DNA of 64,000 nt from Culicoidibacter larvae (GCF_005771635.1 NZ_VBWP01000009.1:1-64000); one strand, 5' to 3'. Positions 1 to 11,404 are shown, counted from the stretch's first letter. Notes: generated by a model not told the origin, from the letters alone. Numbers and translations: made by a program.

Positions 1-209
1 CTGCCGCTCCGAAGCGACTTTCTTAGTGTATCATATCCCTACACCTACTGTCAATCACTTTTTATGCTTTTTGTGAATTATTTTTTCGCAATTGCACACA
101 AAAAAGATTGCCTATTAATAATATAATTTATACGTCTGATTGTCAATGGTATTTCAAGGATTTCTCTAAATTAATTTATTTTTAAATTGTTTCCTATTAT
201 TTATACAAT

Positions 210-235
210 AAAAGCCAGCATTTCTGCTGGCTTTT
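210..235 (-). terminator. Terminator after the potassium transporter gene
   Basis: An 11-bp perfect stem (AAAAGCCAGCA, 210-220, with its complement at 225-235) encloses a TTTC loop and is followed on the minus strand by a T-rich stretch. It lies 15 bases past the stop of the transporter gene. Confidence 0.85.
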
Positions 236-249
236 ATCATTTTCCCCCA

Positions 250-1551
250 TTAAACAGCTACATCGGCTGCTTCATAGTGCTGGCGGATTCGCGAACGGAT
301 AGTAATCGCGGCAATGGCAGTAAATACACCTACCCGACCAACATACATTAGCAATATAAGAGTTATCTTCCCAACGATAGAAAACGAACCGGTAATTCCG
401 GTACTGAGTCCAGTTGTCCCAATGGCGCTTGCGGCTTCAAAAATTAGTTCATGTAATGGGATGTGCGGATCACTGAATGATAGGATAACAATCCCTAGTA
501 CAAGTAACGATATATATATGACAAAATTCGAAGTTGCCTGCTTAACTCGTTCCGCCGGAATAACGCGATGGAAGAGCGTTGCCTCTTTCTGCCCTTTTAA
601 GTGACTGATAACTGATCCATATACAGCACTTAGTGTAGGAATCTTTAAGGCGCCTGATGTTCCGGTCGGCGCGGTTCCGACAATCATTAATAAAGTCAGG
701 ATTAGCATCATTCCTAAAGATATTGGTGCCAAATCAACTGAATTGAATCCCGCTGTATTAATCGCATTGACGGTTTGGAAGAAGGTTATCATCAACCGCA
801 TACCTAATCCATAGTCAGCAATCTCAGGAATCCCGTTGCTGAATGTATTAATTAAGGTAGCGCCAACTACCAGTACAGTAAATACGGTGAGAATAATTTT
901 AGTCGTAAATGTAAATTTACGACGACGGTGGCGAATAACCGAGAAGAAGTCCATGGCAACGATAAATCCAAGAGCACCGAGTATAGATATTATACTAATG
1001 ATGATATTAGCAGGAACATTAGTCATATAACTAACAAAGTTATCCGGATATAAACTGAACCCAGCAGTGTCGAATGCAGAAACACTATGGAAGATTGCAC
1101 TCCAAATTGGATTCGCCCGCGGGTCATTCCAGAAAACCGGGATTAAGAACAGCGCTCCGATAGCTTTAACACTAACTGCATATATAAAGATGTGACGAAT
1201 CATGCGCAGAACATCCATATCGCGAGGAATTGAAAAAGTTTGCTTTAGAACATTTCTTTGCTCACGACTCAAACGTCCTTTAATTGATAAAGTAATGAAT
1301 GCGCCGAAAGTCATATAACCAATACCGCCGGCAAAAATCATTGCCCAGACTACAAATTGACCAAAGAAAGTGAAGTTAGCAATTGAAACGCTTACGAGTC
1401 CGGTAGTCGATACTGCACTGGTAGCAATGAATAAACTATCAATATATGAAATCCCAATACCACCTTGATGGGCAAACGGCAGCATTAACAATAATGAACC
1501 AATAAAAATATAGGCAGCGTAGAAAAATAAAATCTTCTGTAATACTTTCAT
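250..1551 (-). CDS. ktrB: KtrB/TrkH-family potassium uptake channel subunit
   Basis: Integral membrane subunit of a Ktr/Trk potassium uptake system, 433 residues, the usual length for KtrB. The four M1-P-M2 repeats can be followed through their pore loops: TSAVSTTGL (around residue 44), SAFDTAGF (around 160), NAINTAGF (around 265) and SAIGTTGL (around 377). Each keeps the central glycine that forms the selectivity filter in this family. The start is preceded by GAAGGAG. The cytoplasmic RCK partner (KtrA) that normally gates the channel is not in the window. The gene is divergent from the HAD phosphatase and ends at a clear hairpin. The family is secure; KtrB rather than TrkH is inferred from the short length. 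Confidence 0.93.
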   Translation of the reverse strand: MKVLQKILFFYAAYIFIGSLLLMLPFAHQGGIGISYIDSLFIATSAVSTTGLVSVSIANFTFFGQFVVWAMIFAGGIGYMTFGAFITLSIKGRLSREQRNVLKQTFSIPRDMDVLRMIRHIFIYAVSVKAIGALFLIPVFWNDPRANPIWSAIFHSVSAFDTAGFSLYPDNFVSYMTNVPANIIISIISILGALGFIVAMDFFSVIRHRRRKFTFTTKIILTVFTVLVVGATLINTFSNGIPEIADYGLGMRLMITFFQTVNAINTAGFNSVDLAPISLGMMLILTLLMIVGTAPTGTSGALKIPTLSAVYGSVISHLKGQKEATLFHRVIPAERVKQATSNFVIYISLLVLGIVILSFSDPHIPLHELIFEAASAIGTTGLSTGITGSFSIVGKITLILLMYVGRVGVFTAIAAITIRSRIRQHYEAADVAV

Positions 1552-1722
1552 ATTAACACTACTCCTTCTCCCCTACAAAAATGCTATACAATAGCTATAT
1601 TATTATCTGAATTTACCAGAAAGTCAACAAAAAATCGTCCACCATCAATAACTTTACATTTTACATAAAAGCAGTTATCATTATCGGTAATTACATTATA
1701 AAAATTTTTCGAGGTGAAATCC

Positions 1723-2514
1723 ATGTACAAACTTGCATTATTTGACATTGACGGTACATTAACAAAAGAAGATGGTACAATTGATTCTGCAGTTATTGCA
1801 GCAGTACAAAAAGCCGGGCAAAATGGCACTCGCATTATTCTTGCCAGCGGTCGACCAACATTCGGGATGCTGGATTTAGCAAAAACTTTTGCTCTAGATA
1901 AAAATGACGGCTATATAATCTCATATAATGGTTGCGCGCTGTACCACGTTCCAACGCAGAAATATATTATTGAGCATTTTATGGCTGAAGAAATTGTCAA
2001 ACAACTGGCTCAGGCTGTTCGCCAACATCCTGAGGTAGCCCCCATATATTACGAAAACGAAAAAATCGTCACTACTGCCCGCAACCAATATGTTGACTTT
2101 GAAGCCGAAGTGAATGGTAGCGTTGCATATGATATCAATCACACACCTTTGCATACACCAAAAGTAATTTGGGCTGCCAAACCAAGTGCCCTTGATGCAA
2201 TCGAAGCGCAAGTCCGTGCACAGTTCGGTGAACTGTGCACCATTGCCCGCTCATTGCCATGCTTCTTGGAATTCACTCCGCATGGCATCGACAAGGGATT
2301 TGCGATTGAAGAAGTTTGCAAACAGCTTGGTGTTGATATTGCTGACACATTTGCCTGTGGCGATGGCGGCAACGACAAAACCATGATTGAGCGTGCAGGC
2401 ATCGGGGTTGCGATGGCTAACGGCCGCGACGATGTCAAGGCAGTTGCCGATTTCATTGCCCCGCCAAATTCTGAGAACGGTGTTATTGTCGCAATTGAAA
2501 AATATTTGTTGTAA
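1723..2514 (+). CDS. Cof-type HAD-superfamily phosphatase
   Basis: Cytosolic HAD-IIB (Cof) phosphatase of 263 residues, a family that removes phosphate from sugar phosphates, FMN or similar metabolites. Motif I is LFDIDGTLT at the N-terminus with the nucleophile and acid aspartates, motif II is the SGR region (ILASGRPT), motif III is the lysine of GIDKG, and motif IV is the GDGGNDKTM loop that binds magnesium. A GTG lies nine bases upstream in frame, but GAGGTG sits six bases before the ATG at 1723, so I use that ATG. Only this gene and no other on the left host side runs rightward. Substrate cannot be told from sequence. Confidence 0.92.
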   Translation: MYKLALFDIDGTLTKEDGTIDSAVIAAVQKAGQNGTRIILASGRPTFGMLDLAKTFALDKNDGYIISYNGCALYHVPTQKYIIEHFMAEEIVKQLAQAVRQHPEVAPIYYENEKIVTTARNQYVDFEAEVNGSVAYDINHTPLHTPKVIWAAKPSALDAIEAQVRAQFGELCTIARSLPCFLEFTPHGIDKGFAIEEVCKQLGVDIADTFACGDGGNDKTMIERAGIGVAMANGRDDVKAVADFIAPPNSENGVIVAIEKYLL

Positions 2515-2516
2515 AG

Positions 2517-2550
2517 AAAAAAGCCGACCCGAAAAGGGGGCGGCTTTTTT
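2517..2550. terminator. Bidirectional terminator between HAD gene and ricA
   Basis: A-run, AAGCCG stem, short loop, CGGCTT, T-run. The hairpin is symmetric, so it can serve both convergent genes; its right edge overlaps the stop codon of the ricA-like gene. Confidence 0.9.
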
Positions 2551-2884
2551 ATATGTTTAATTCGCTGAGCAACAAGCTACTGAACTGCTCCAAGTACTGG
2601 TTGAGTTCAGCTTCATATTGCTGATACTGGGTGTAGAGCGGAATTTGCTCCAGTTCATTTTCAATCGCTTGCAGCTGTTGCTTGGCAGAAATGATTGCAT
2701 CAGTTTTGCCTACTTGTTCAAGGTTTACCAGGTTTTTCTGGTGAGCCTTGTATTCTGCTAGCAGGTTTTGAATATGTTCGTTTTTAGCCATCAGTTCATA
2801 GGCTTTTATATAGTTAGAATATAGTTCGCCTTTTTTGATAGCTTCGATAGCTTCATTGACGGCAGCTTTTAATTCTTCATTCAT
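2549..2884 (-). CDS. ricA: YlbF/YmcA (RicA) family regulator subunit
   Basis: Small all-helical protein of 111 residues of the Com_YlbF family. In Bacillus, RicA (YmcA), RicF (YlbF) and RicT form a complex that affects RNase Y mRNA processing, competence and biofilm formation. It directly follows miaB with a 4-base ATGA overlap, which is the Bacillus ymcB-ymcA arrangement, so I assign RicA rather than RicF. The sequence is rich in Glu, Gln and Lys with heptad-like spacing and has no enzymatic motif. The RicA cysteines that hold an Fe-S cluster in Bacillus are absent here; the protein contains no cysteine. Confidence 0.8.
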   Translation of the reverse strand: MNEELKAAVNEAIEAIKKGELYSNYIKAYELMAKNEHIQNLLAEYKAHQKNLVNLEQVGKTDAIISAKQQLQAIENELEQIPLYTQYQQYEAELNQYLEQFSSLLLSELNI

Positions 2885-4344
2885 GCTTCTACCAACTCAC
2901 CTTGCATTGACCATGTTCTCGCTTCAGTTACCCGTACTTTGACGATTTTACCGATATAGCTATCATCACCGATAAAGTTGATGGCTTTACTTTGCGGTGT
3001 ATAGCCAGCATAGGTGTTTTCTCCTTTTTGGCTACGGCCAACGACAAGAACGTCAAGTTCTTGTCCAATATAGCCTTGATTGTGCGCCAATGAATCAGCA
3101 TTTACTTTTTGATTGAGTTCTTGAAGTCGTGCCTTCTTCACATCAAGCGGAATATTATCATTCATTCTAGCTGCCGGTGTTCCATCACGCGGCGAATACA
3201 AGAAGGTAAACGCACCGTCGAACTGACAATCGTTTACAAGCGCCATTGTTTCTTGGAATTGCTCGTCAGTTTCGTTTGGAAACCCAACAATAATGTCGGT
3301 TGTAATTGAAACGTTAGGAATTTGATTGCGTAGTTTACCATAAAGTTCACGATAAGATTCACCACTATATTGACGGCGCATCAATTTTAATATGTGATTG
3401 CTTCCCGCTTGAACCGGTAAATGCACATGCGGCATCAGGTTACCACCATTGCTGAGCACCTGAATCATTTCATCAGTAAATTGCCAAGGATGACTCGTTG
3501 AAAATCTTACTCGGGGAATATTGATTTTTTGCACGTCTGCAAGCAGACTTGCAAAAGTATAGCTTCCATCACCCAAGTCACTGCCATAGCTATTTACGTT
3601 CTGCCCCAATAAAGTTATCTCTTGATAGCCACGATCAGCAAGTTCCTGTACCTCAGCTAATACATCTTCCGGTAAACGACTGCGTTCTTTGCCGCGAGTG
3701 TACGGAATAATGCAGTAGGTACAGAATTTATCACAACCATAAGTAATGTTAATCCACCCACGAATATTGTCGTTACGAGTCTTCGGTAAGTTTTCAATAA
3801 TATCGCCTTCTTTAGACCATACTTCAACAACCATTTCCTTACTCATGTAAGCATTATGCAAAATCTGTGGCAAGCGGTGAATATTATGGGTTCCGAAAAT
3901 AATATCTACATGTTGATGTTTAGTCAAAATTCGATTAACTACCGCTTCCTCTTGCGACATACAGCCACAAACACCAAGAATAACTTCTGGATTATTTAGC
4001 TTTAGATGTTTAAGTTCACCAAGTTTACCAAATACTTTATCTTCCGCATTTTCGCGAACCGCGCAGGTATTCAGTAAAATAACATCCGCCTCATTAGTTT
4101 CATCAGTACGAGTGTAGCCCATTGCTTCAAGAATGCCGGCCATGACCTCCTCATCATGCTCATTCATCTGACAACCATATGTCCGAATATAAAATTTCTT
4201 ATTATTGCCTGCTTGCAACATTTCTTCAGGAATAATGAACTCATCTTTTAATACTTGTACTTCACTGTGACGGCGCACCTTAGCATCTTTAAGTGATGGT
4301 GCTTGGAAGTATTTCTGCATATCTTTTGACGTTTTTTCACTCAT
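2881..4344 (-). CDS. miaB: tRNA-2-methylthio-N6-dimethylallyladenosine synthase MiaB
   Basis: Radical-SAM methylthiotransferase that adds the 2-methylthio group to i6A37 of tRNAs reading UNN codons. 487 residues, typical with the N-terminal extension seen in Bacilli. The N-terminal MTTase domain has YGCQMNEHD and two more cysteines ([15 protein letters not shown]) for the auxiliary 4Fe-4S cluster; the radical-SAM cluster is GCDKFCTYC (around residue 205); a TRAM domain closes the protein. AGGTGA precedes the ATG. It is the middle gene of ymdB-miaB-ricA, all three linked to RNA metabolism. Confidence 0.97.
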   Translation of the reverse strand: MSEKTSKDMQKYFQAPSLKDAKVRRHSEVQVLKDEFIIPEEMLQAGNNKKFYIRTYGCQMNEHDEEVMAGILEAMGYTRTDETNEADVILLNTCAVRENAEDKVFGKLGELKHLKLNNPEVILGVCGCMSQEEAVVNRILTKHQHVDIIFGTHNIHRLPQILHNAYMSKEMVVEVWSKEGDIIENLPKTRNDNIRGWINITYGCDKFCTYCIIPYTRGKERSRLPEDVLAEVQELADRGYQEITLLGQNVNSYGSDLGDGSYTFASLLADVQKINIPRVRFSTSHPWQFTDEMIQVLSNGGNLMPHVHLPVQAGSNHILKLMRRQYSGESYRELYGKLRNQIPNVSITTDIIVGFPNETDEQFQETMALVNDCQFDGAFTFLYSPRDGTPAARMNDNIPLDVKKARLQELNQKVNADSLAHNQGYIGQELDVLVVGRSQKGENTYAGYTPQSKAINFIGDDSYIGKIVKVRVTEARTWSMQGELVEA

Positions 4345-4454
4345 CGAGTCTGGTCACCTCATTTATTCTTACTGCCTGAAATTTATCAGGCAATTGCGTC
4401 ATTGATTGTATCAAAGCTACTGAGCAATTGCAATTTATTGCAATTACTCACAAT

Positions 4455-5234
4455 TTATTGTTCGATGTGAATTGGAACTATTTCAATGGCTTTTTTACTC
4501 TCGTCATCGAAAGTGATAGCAACTGCATTAAGCTGCGTGACTCCTTCAGCAACACTAAACCCTTGCGGCAAGCCGGTAACGAAGCGGTGAATAATAATAT
4601 CCCGATCAACGCCAATCACGCCGTCACGTGGTCCGGTCATACCAACATCAGTTTGATAGGCACACCCCTTAGGTAAAATCCGCGCATCTGCTGTCGGCAC
4701 ATGTGTATGGGTTCCAACTACTGCACTTGCCCGGCCATCAACATACCAGCCAAAAGCAATTTTTTCACTGGTTGCCTCTGCATGCAAATCAACAAATATA
4801 TAGTCAACTTCATCTTTGATTTGTTCATATATAGCATCGAAGCAGGTAAACGGTGAACTTGCCGCGCCATTGACATCAACCATACCAAGCAGGTTGATAA
4901 CTGCAATCCGACTTTTTCCTGCTTTCATCAAGCGATAGCCAACCCCAGGCCAAGCCGCAGGACCATTCGCCGGACGAACCAAGTTATTAGCCTCATCGAT
5001 AAATGAAAAAATTGATCTGTTGTCCCATGTATGATTCCCCATTGTCATAACATCGGCACCCATATCTAAAATCGATTCATAAATTTTTTGATTAATGCCT
5101 TTACCATGAGCCGCATTCTCAGCATTAACAATAATAAAATCCGGTTGATATGCTGCACGCAGTTCCGGAAGTTTATCACTTAATATATCTCGACCGCTAC
5201 TCGCATAGATGTCGCCAACAAATAAAATTTTCAT
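4455..5234 (-). CDS. ymdB: YmdB-family metallophosphoesterase (2',3'-cNMP phosphodiesterase)
   Basis: Cytosolic binuclear-metal phosphodiesterase, 259 residues. The metal-binding series is GDIYASSGRD at the N-terminus, NAENAAHG, MGNHTWD, DLHAEATSEK and GTHTHVPTAD. Bacillus YmdB hydrolyses 2',3'-cyclic nucleotides and influences the RNase Y-dependent choice between motility and biofilm. GAGGGA precedes the start. It lies upstream of miaB with a 110-base gap that contains two AT-rich inverted repeats but no T-run, so readthrough into miaB is likely. RNase Y (rny), its usual upstream neighbour, is not present here. Confidence 0.93.
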   Translation of the reverse strand: MKILFVGDIYASSGRDILSDKLPELRAAYQPDFIIVNAENAAHGKGINQKIYESILDMGADVMTMGNHTWDNRSIFSFIDEANNLVRPANGPAAWPGVGYRLMKAGKSRIAVINLLGMVDVNGAASSPFTCFDAIYEQIKDEVDYIFVDLHAEATSEKIAFGWYVDGRASAVVGTHTHVPTADARILPKGCAYQTDVGMTGPRDGVIGVDRDIIIHRFVTGLPQGFSVAEGVTQLNAVAITFDDESKKAIEIVPIHIEQ

Positions 5235-5286
5235 AATGTCCCTCTTTCTACTATTGTGTTTACTATTGTACTGTATTTGACCTAAA

Positions 5287-5317
5287 AAAGAAAGTCCCGG
5301 TTGGCGGGACTTTCTTT
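5287..5317 (-). terminator. Terminator after the hydrolase/two-component operon
   Basis: Stem AAAGAAAGTCCCG (5287-5299) with a 13-bp perfect complement at 5305-5317, five-base loop, then TTTTTT on the minus strand. Confidence 0.92.
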
Positions 5318-5325
5318 ACTTTTTC

Positions 5326-5895
5326 TTATAATAAATTGTTGATATAAGTTTGAGTTTCTGACTGATTCAATATGTCGTAGTGATTGCAGCCTTCAATTAT
5401 TTGGTATGGGATATCACGTGCATCCAGCAATGATTCGGTATATTGCTGTTTAGCTAACTCATTAGCTGCAAATACAAATGTTACTTTTTGATTTGCCAAT
5501 ACTGTATCTAATGCCGCGGTTGCAGAAACGCGGAATCGTTCGGCAATCTGCATTTCTGCAACTGGGTGTTGTGCTACATAATGCATAAAGCTAGGATTGC
5601 TTTTATCAATGGTAATCGGTGTTTGCGGATTTTTTGCCAGTAACTCACTGGTGTCGGTGAGCTCCAAGCCTGGTCCGATGAGGATCAGCTGGCGGAGTTT
5701 TTGCTTGGCAGCAATGCTTAGCGCTACCAGGCTTCCGGCAGAATGTCCGATAATTGTTGTACTTTCATTTATACTTGTCAACAGTTGTTGGTATGTTGCC
5801 GCATTGCCAAGTTCCGCAAAGCTGTAAACTTGGTCAACATTATAATGCTGATATGCTTGATGTTGTTCACCGATGCCGGTTATTGCGATAATCAT
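5326..5895 (-). CDS. Small alpha/beta-hydrolase
   Basis: 189-residue alpha/beta-hydrolase without a signal peptide. The nucleophile elbow is GHSAGS (serine around residue 52), an oxyanion-side ITGIGEQH follows the first strand, and the histidine is in GCNHYD near the C-terminus, so a Ser-Asp-His triad is possible. It begins inside the last codons of the histidine kinase gene (4-base overlap) and is thus translationally coupled to the two-component system, an unusual partner. Substrate unknown; it may act on a compound the kinase senses, but that is only inferred from coupling. Confidence 0.75.
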   Translation of the reverse strand: MIIAITGIGEQHQAYQHYNVDQVYSFAELGNAATYQQLLTSINESTTIIGHSAGSLVALSIAAKQKLRQLILIGPGLELTDTSELLAKNPQTPITIDKSNPSFMHYVAQHPVAEMQIAERFRVSATAALDTVLANQKVTFVFAANELAKQQYTESLLDARDIPYQIIEGCNHYDILNQSETQTYINNLL

Positions 5896-7415
5896 TTTTC
5901 ATCATCCGCTTTCTTTCTGCGACGTAAGATTGTATTAGTTTTTTTCTTACGATTTTTTTGCTTGCCGTTAACGTTGGTGCTTCCTGTGTCTTCAATCGTG
6001 TTTTGCACATTCTCAATTGTTTCCGGGAAGTACAAACTACACTCTACACCATTTTCTACATTGGCAATTGTTGCCAGTCCATTGTGTAACTGCATGATTT
6101 TGCGAACAATGTACAAGCCGATGCCGGAACCGCCGGTGTAGCGGTTCCGTGATTTTTCTGCCCGATAAAATTGGTCGAAAACATGATTGATATCTTCAGC
6201 ATCAATGTGGCTGCCCTCATTATATATACGGACAACGACCATTTGATCATTTTGCGTTACGGTAATTTTTACTTCGGCATGCTCTGGTGCATAAACAACT
6301 GCATTCATCATTACACTATGCAATGCCTGCTTAATGAGTACCATTTCACCATCTACTCGCCCATCATTCGTCTGAATATCAAGGTTCATTTTTAATTCTT
6401 TTTCATCAATAAAATGAGCAAATTCTTCTGGTAAACTTTCAATATACGGAATCAAACTAACAGCAATACGGTGATCAAGATTATCGATATCATCAAGATT
6501 AACCAAGCGAATCATATCTTGAATCAACTCCTCCATATGATCAGCAGTTTTTAAGGTTTCAACTAAATATTTGTCGCGGTCTGCATAGCGGCCAATATTG
6601 TGCAACATACCTTCAAGCTGACCTTTAATGACTGTTAGTGGTGTTTTTAAGTCGTGAGATAAGGTAGTAATAAATTCTCGGCGCTTTGCTTCATTGATTC
6701 TTTCTTTTTCAATATCATCTTTCAATTGATTATTCACTTCTTGTAATCCGGTCATTGCCCGTTGTAAGTTGCGTGAAAGTTCATTCAACATTTTTGAAAG
6801 CTCGCCAATTTCATCTTTGGAATTTACGGTCGAGACTTCCGAAAAATCTAAACGCGATAACTTTTGCGCTGTTCGATACAAACGAATTAATGGATCGGAA
6901 ATAATTTTCGAATAAATAATTGAACTGATAATCGCAAAAATAAGGACTGAAATAATTATATATGGCAGGAATAGATACAATGCTTGGATCGACTCATCAA
7001 TTGGTTGCAATGTTCCTAGAACATACAGTGTATACGTTTGACCATCAATTTTTATATTTTCGGCACGAAATTGCAGCTCCGCCGGATTGAGTTGTTCATC
7101 AGGATTAACAATAATTTTCCCTGGGAACCAAGAAAATAGTAGTTCTCCGGTTTGGTTATTTACCAATTGAACATTAGCATTATTTTTTTTAGCAAAGTCA
7201 GTTAATAGTAGTTCCGCTTCGCCAGTAGTACCATTATGCAATTGATGAGCAACTGTATCAGTATTTTCATAAAGCGTTGTTGCTTTGTAATCTTTATAAA
7301 AACCAGGCAGAAAGAAGAAGATCATTCCCATCCAAACGACGGCAGCACTAAAAAGTAACGCTAGCGTTACTATAAATACTTTTCTGGTTATGCCACGTTT
7401 GAATATATCAGTCAT
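5892..7415 (-). CDS. Sensor histidine kinase with extracytoplasmic domain
   Basis: Membrane kinase of 507 residues: a TM helix near residues 12-35, an extracytoplasmic domain of about 115 residues, a second TM around 150-170, HAMP, HisKA with the phospho-acceptor TLSHDLKTPLT (around residue 253), and HATPase_c with an N-box region (MMNAVVYAPEH) and GGSGIGLYIVRK. The C-terminus ends in an unusual tail rich in Lys, Arg and Asn (RKKK, RRRKK) of about 25 residues, perhaps binding nucleic acid or the membrane. It overlaps the response regulator by 8 bases. The ligand is not apparent. Confidence 0.92.
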   Translation of the reverse strand: MTDIFKRGITRKVFIVTLALLFSAAVVWMGMIFFFLPGFYKDYKATTLYENTDTVAHQLHNGTTGEAELLLTDFAKKNNANVQLVNNQTGELLFSWFPGKIIVNPDEQLNPAELQFRAENIKIDGQTYTLYVLGTLQPIDESIQALYLFLPYIIISVLIFAIISSIIYSKIISDPLIRLYRTAQKLSRLDFSEVSTVNSKDEIGELSKMLNELSRNLQRAMTGLQEVNNQLKDDIEKERINEAKRREFITTLSHDLKTPLTVIKGQLEGMLHNIGRYADRDKYLVETLKTADHMEELIQDMIRLVNLDDIDNLDHRIAVSLIPYIESLPEEFAHFIDEKELKMNLDIQTNDGRVDGEMVLIKQALHSVMMNAVVYAPEHAEVKITVTQNDQMVVVRIYNEGSHIDAEDINHVFDQFYRAEKSRNRYTGGSGIGLYIVRKIMQLHNGLATIANVENGVECSLYFPETIENVQNTIEDTGSTNVNGKQKNRKKKTNTILRRRKKADDEK

Positions 7416-8064
7416 CTATCTTATAGCCAACTCCTTTTACGGTCTGAATATAATCTACTTGTAATTTCTTACGTAAATTTTTGATATGGGTATCAACAAC
7501 CCGGGTGTCACCAAAGAAATCATAACCCCATATGCTATCAAGTAGTTGTTCACGAGAAAGCACTTTACCACGATGCTCAATAAGTGAGCAAAGCAGCTCA
7601 AACTCTTTAAGTGTCAATTGAATTTCCTTACCGTCAACAAATACACTGTGGCCATCAAGATCTATACGAATGTTCTTGAATCCTAAATCTTTAGTTTTAT
7701 CTTTATAAGCTCGACGCAAGACTGCTTCTACCCGCTTAATAAAGATAGTAAATGAAAATGGTTTAGTGATATAATCATCGACTTCCAAATCAAAGCCGCG
7801 CACTTGATGATTCTCCTCACCAAGCGCAGTTAACATAATAACCGGAATTTCCGATTTACTTCTGATTAGCTGCACTAATTGATAGCCATCCATTTTGGGC
7901 ATCATGATGTCAGTTATCACTAAATCGTAATTCTTTTCCTTAAACAGTTCCCAAGCTTCCATTCCATTGGCGGCACTGCTTACTTCATAATTTTGTGATG
8001 TTAAAAATTCAACAATCAGTTCTTGAACATTTTGTTCATCCTCAACAACCAGAATTTTATACAT
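7408..8064 (-). CDS. OmpR/PhoB-family response regulator
   Basis: 218-residue transcription factor: receiver domain with the acidic pair VEDEQ, phospho-acceptor Asp in LVITDIMMP, Thr in VIMLTA and Lys in ITKPFS, then a winged-helix Trans_reg_C domain (LTLKEFELLCSL, RVVDTHIKNLRKKL). A GTG lies nine bases upstream, but the ATG at 8064 has GAGGTGGAG correctly spaced and gives the canonical start MYKILVVEDE. It is the first gene of the regulator-kinase-hydrolase operon. Confidence 0.95.
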   Translation of the reverse strand: MYKILVVEDEQNVQELIVEFLTSQNYEVSSAANGMEAWELFKEKNYDLVITDIMMPKMDGYQLVQLIRSKSEIPVIMLTALGEENHQVRGFDLEVDDYITKPFSFTIFIKRVEAVLRRAYKDKTKDLGFKNIRIDLDGHSVFVDGKEIQLTLKEFELLCSLIEHRGKVLSREQLLDSIWGYDFFGDTRVVDTHIKNLRKKLQVDYIQTVKGVGYKIDD

Positions 8065-8122
8065 TGTCTCCACCTCAACTTTATTTATTATATCCTGCAG
8101 ATGTGTTTTTCTTGTGTCGTTT

Positions 8123-8851
8123 TTATAATTGCTCTAAAAAACTTCGGCTTTTGATCAATAGCCCGCTGTATTGATCAAAAAGTGCACTATACAAAGCTTG
8201 AATCTCTGTAATAAATGACTCGTCAATATCCAGAGTTTCTAGTGTTGTCAAATTCACTCTATCAAAGGCTCGCAGAATCCGTAATGACATTGGATCCTGA
8301 ATAATAAGCAACTCTCCGCGATAACATTTTCGACATAGCAGCCCACCTTCGTTCAGGGATAGTCCAACAATATCCTGAGTGCCACCACAGCGAACACAGC
8401 CGTCAAGCTTTGGTCGGATACCAACCAGCCCCAGCACTTCACGTTCTAAATAAATTCGCAGCAATTTAGGATTAATACCATTTTCAAGCAAAGTCAGTAA
8501 TTGTTTTAACAATTGATAACTGTGTCCAACTGCTTCCTTCTCAGGAATAACCCGATCAAGCAACTCACAAAAGTAAGAAGCATATGCCATCATCATAATG
8601 TCTTCAGACAGTCGGCGATGATAATCATAAATCTCAGCATCATAAAGCAATGAAAGTCCTTCTTTATAATTGAAGGTAAAGCTGGCGTCGACAAACAACT
8701 TAGTTGCCGGATAAAGCTTACTGCGGCTTTTCTTTGAACCACGGGCAAACAAGCCTAACTTGCCGGCCGTGTCAGTTAAAATGGTAATAATTTCATGCGA
8801 TTCACCATAATTAATCCGGCGAATAACAATACCATCAATTTGTTTTTGCAT
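8123..8851 (-). CDS. recO: DNA repair protein RecO
   Basis: RecO, 242 residues, loads RecA on SSB-coated DNA together with RecR and RecF. An N-terminal OB-fold (IVIRRINYGESHEIITIL) is followed by a helical domain carrying a zinc knuckle with paired cysteines (CVRCGG and LLCRKC). It lies 10 bases after era on the same strand, the conserved era-recO arrangement. Confidence 0.95.
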   Translation of the reverse strand: MQKQIDGIVIRRINYGESHEIITILTDTAGKLGLFARGSKKSRSKLYPATKLFVDASFTFNYKEGLSLLYDAEIYDYHRRLSEDIMMMAYASYFCELLDRVIPEKEAVGHSYQLLKQLLTLLENGINPKLLRIYLEREVLGLVGIRPKLDGCVRCGGTQDIVGLSLNEGGLLCRKCYRGELLIIQDPMSLRILRAFDRVNLTTLETLDIDESFITEIQALYSALFDQYSGLLIKSRSFLEQL

Positions 8852-8860
8852 ATAGCATCC

Positions 8861-9760
8861 CTACAATTCAAAATCATCGGTATTGTAACCAAACTCATGC
8901 AGGTAACGATCCTTATTGCGCCAATCTTTCTCAACTTTTACCCAAAGTTCAAGAGTCGTAGGCTTATCAAACATACGCCGCATATCGCGTTCAGCCTGTT
9001 GACGCACTTTTTTAATTAAACCGCCCTGTTTACCGATTAATATACCTTTTTGACTTTTTCTTTCAACGATAACCGAAGCAATAATATGAATGCTCTCCTC
9101 TGTTTCTTCCCAAGCATCAATAACTACTGCAACCGAATGTGGCACTTCTTCTTTAGTATGGTAAATAACTTTCTCACGAACATACTCGCGAGCGACAAAC
9201 TGACGTGAAACATCAGTTAACTGCTCTTCTGGATATAAAGCCGGTCCCTCAGGCAAATACTGCTTAATTACTGTCAGTAACTCGGTTACATTATCACCGG
9301 TTTTAGCGGCAATCGGAATAATCTCACTAAAAGCACCCATTGCTTCAAGCTCGACCAAGCGTTCAATCATCTTTGACTTAGAAAATTTATCAATCTTATT
9401 TAAAACTGCAATAATTGGTGTCCCAAGTTGCTTCAAGCGTTCCAAAACAAACTCGTCACCTTTACCAAAACTTTCCTCACCATTAATCAGCATTAAAATA
9501 ACATCAACACCCTCAAGTGCAACATAAGCTGAATCATTCATGTAATCCCCCAACTTATGTTTTGGTTTATGAATACCTGGTGTATCAACAAAAATAATTT
9601 GCGCATCATCATAATGAGCAATACCGCGAATCATATTTCGAGTCGTCTGTGCAGTATCACTGGTGATTGCCAGCTTATAGCCTATCAAATCATTCAACAG
9701 CGTCGATTTTCCAACATTTGGCCGGCCAACAATAGCAACAAAGCCTGATTTATACGTCAT
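8861..9760 (-). CDS. era: GTPase Era
   Basis: Essential Ras-like GTPase that binds the 3' end of 16S rRNA during 30S assembly; 299 residues. G1 GRPNVGKS, G2 TTRN, G3 DTPGIHKPKH, G4 NKIDK, then the C-terminal KH domain with GKQGGLIKK. The ATG at 9760 is preceded by GAGGT with six bases spacing. Upstream, where cdd is found in most Firmicutes, there is instead the glucosidase, so the cdd-era junction has been broken here. Confidence 0.97.
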   Translation of the reverse strand: MTYKSGFVAIVGRPNVGKSTLLNDLIGYKLAITSDTAQTTRNMIRGIAHYDDAQIIFVDTPGIHKPKHKLGDYMNDSAYVALEGVDVILMLINGEESFGKGDEFVLERLKQLGTPIIAVLNKIDKFSKSKMIERLVELEAMGAFSEIIPIAAKTGDNVTELLTVIKQYLPEGPALYPEEQLTDVSRQFVAREYVREKVIYHTKEEVPHSVAVVIDAWEETEESIHIIASVIVERKSQKGILIGKQGGLIKKVRQQAERDMRRMFDKPTTLELWVKVEKDWRNKDRYLHEFGYNTDDFEL

Positions 9761-9834
9761 CACATTACCTCTTTTGCTTAAAATACTATATCTATTGTAC
9801 TATATCTTGACCCGCCGGTCTACTTCGGGAAACT

Positions 9835-9866
9835 AAAAAAGCGCGCCGGCAAGCGGCGCACTTTTC
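9835..9866 (-). terminator. Terminator of the beta-glucosidase gene
   Basis: GCGCGCCG / CGGCGCAC stem with one G-T pair and a five-base loop, followed on the minus strand by TTTTTT. It separates the glucosidase from era. Confidence 0.9.
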
Positions 9867-9872
9867 TTTTTT

Positions 9873-11391
<1,519 letters not shown>

Positions 11392-11404
11392 GCCAGTCAC
11401 AGCT

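Noticed and set aside
1-25. End of an rRNA or tRNA gene at the left edge
   Set aside because: Only a short GC hairpin (GCCGCT/AGCGAC) is visible; too little sequence to identify.
4375-4450. Riboswitch or small RNA between ymdB and miaB
   Set aside because: Two AT-rich inverted repeats without T-run, promoter or conserved motif; too weak to call.
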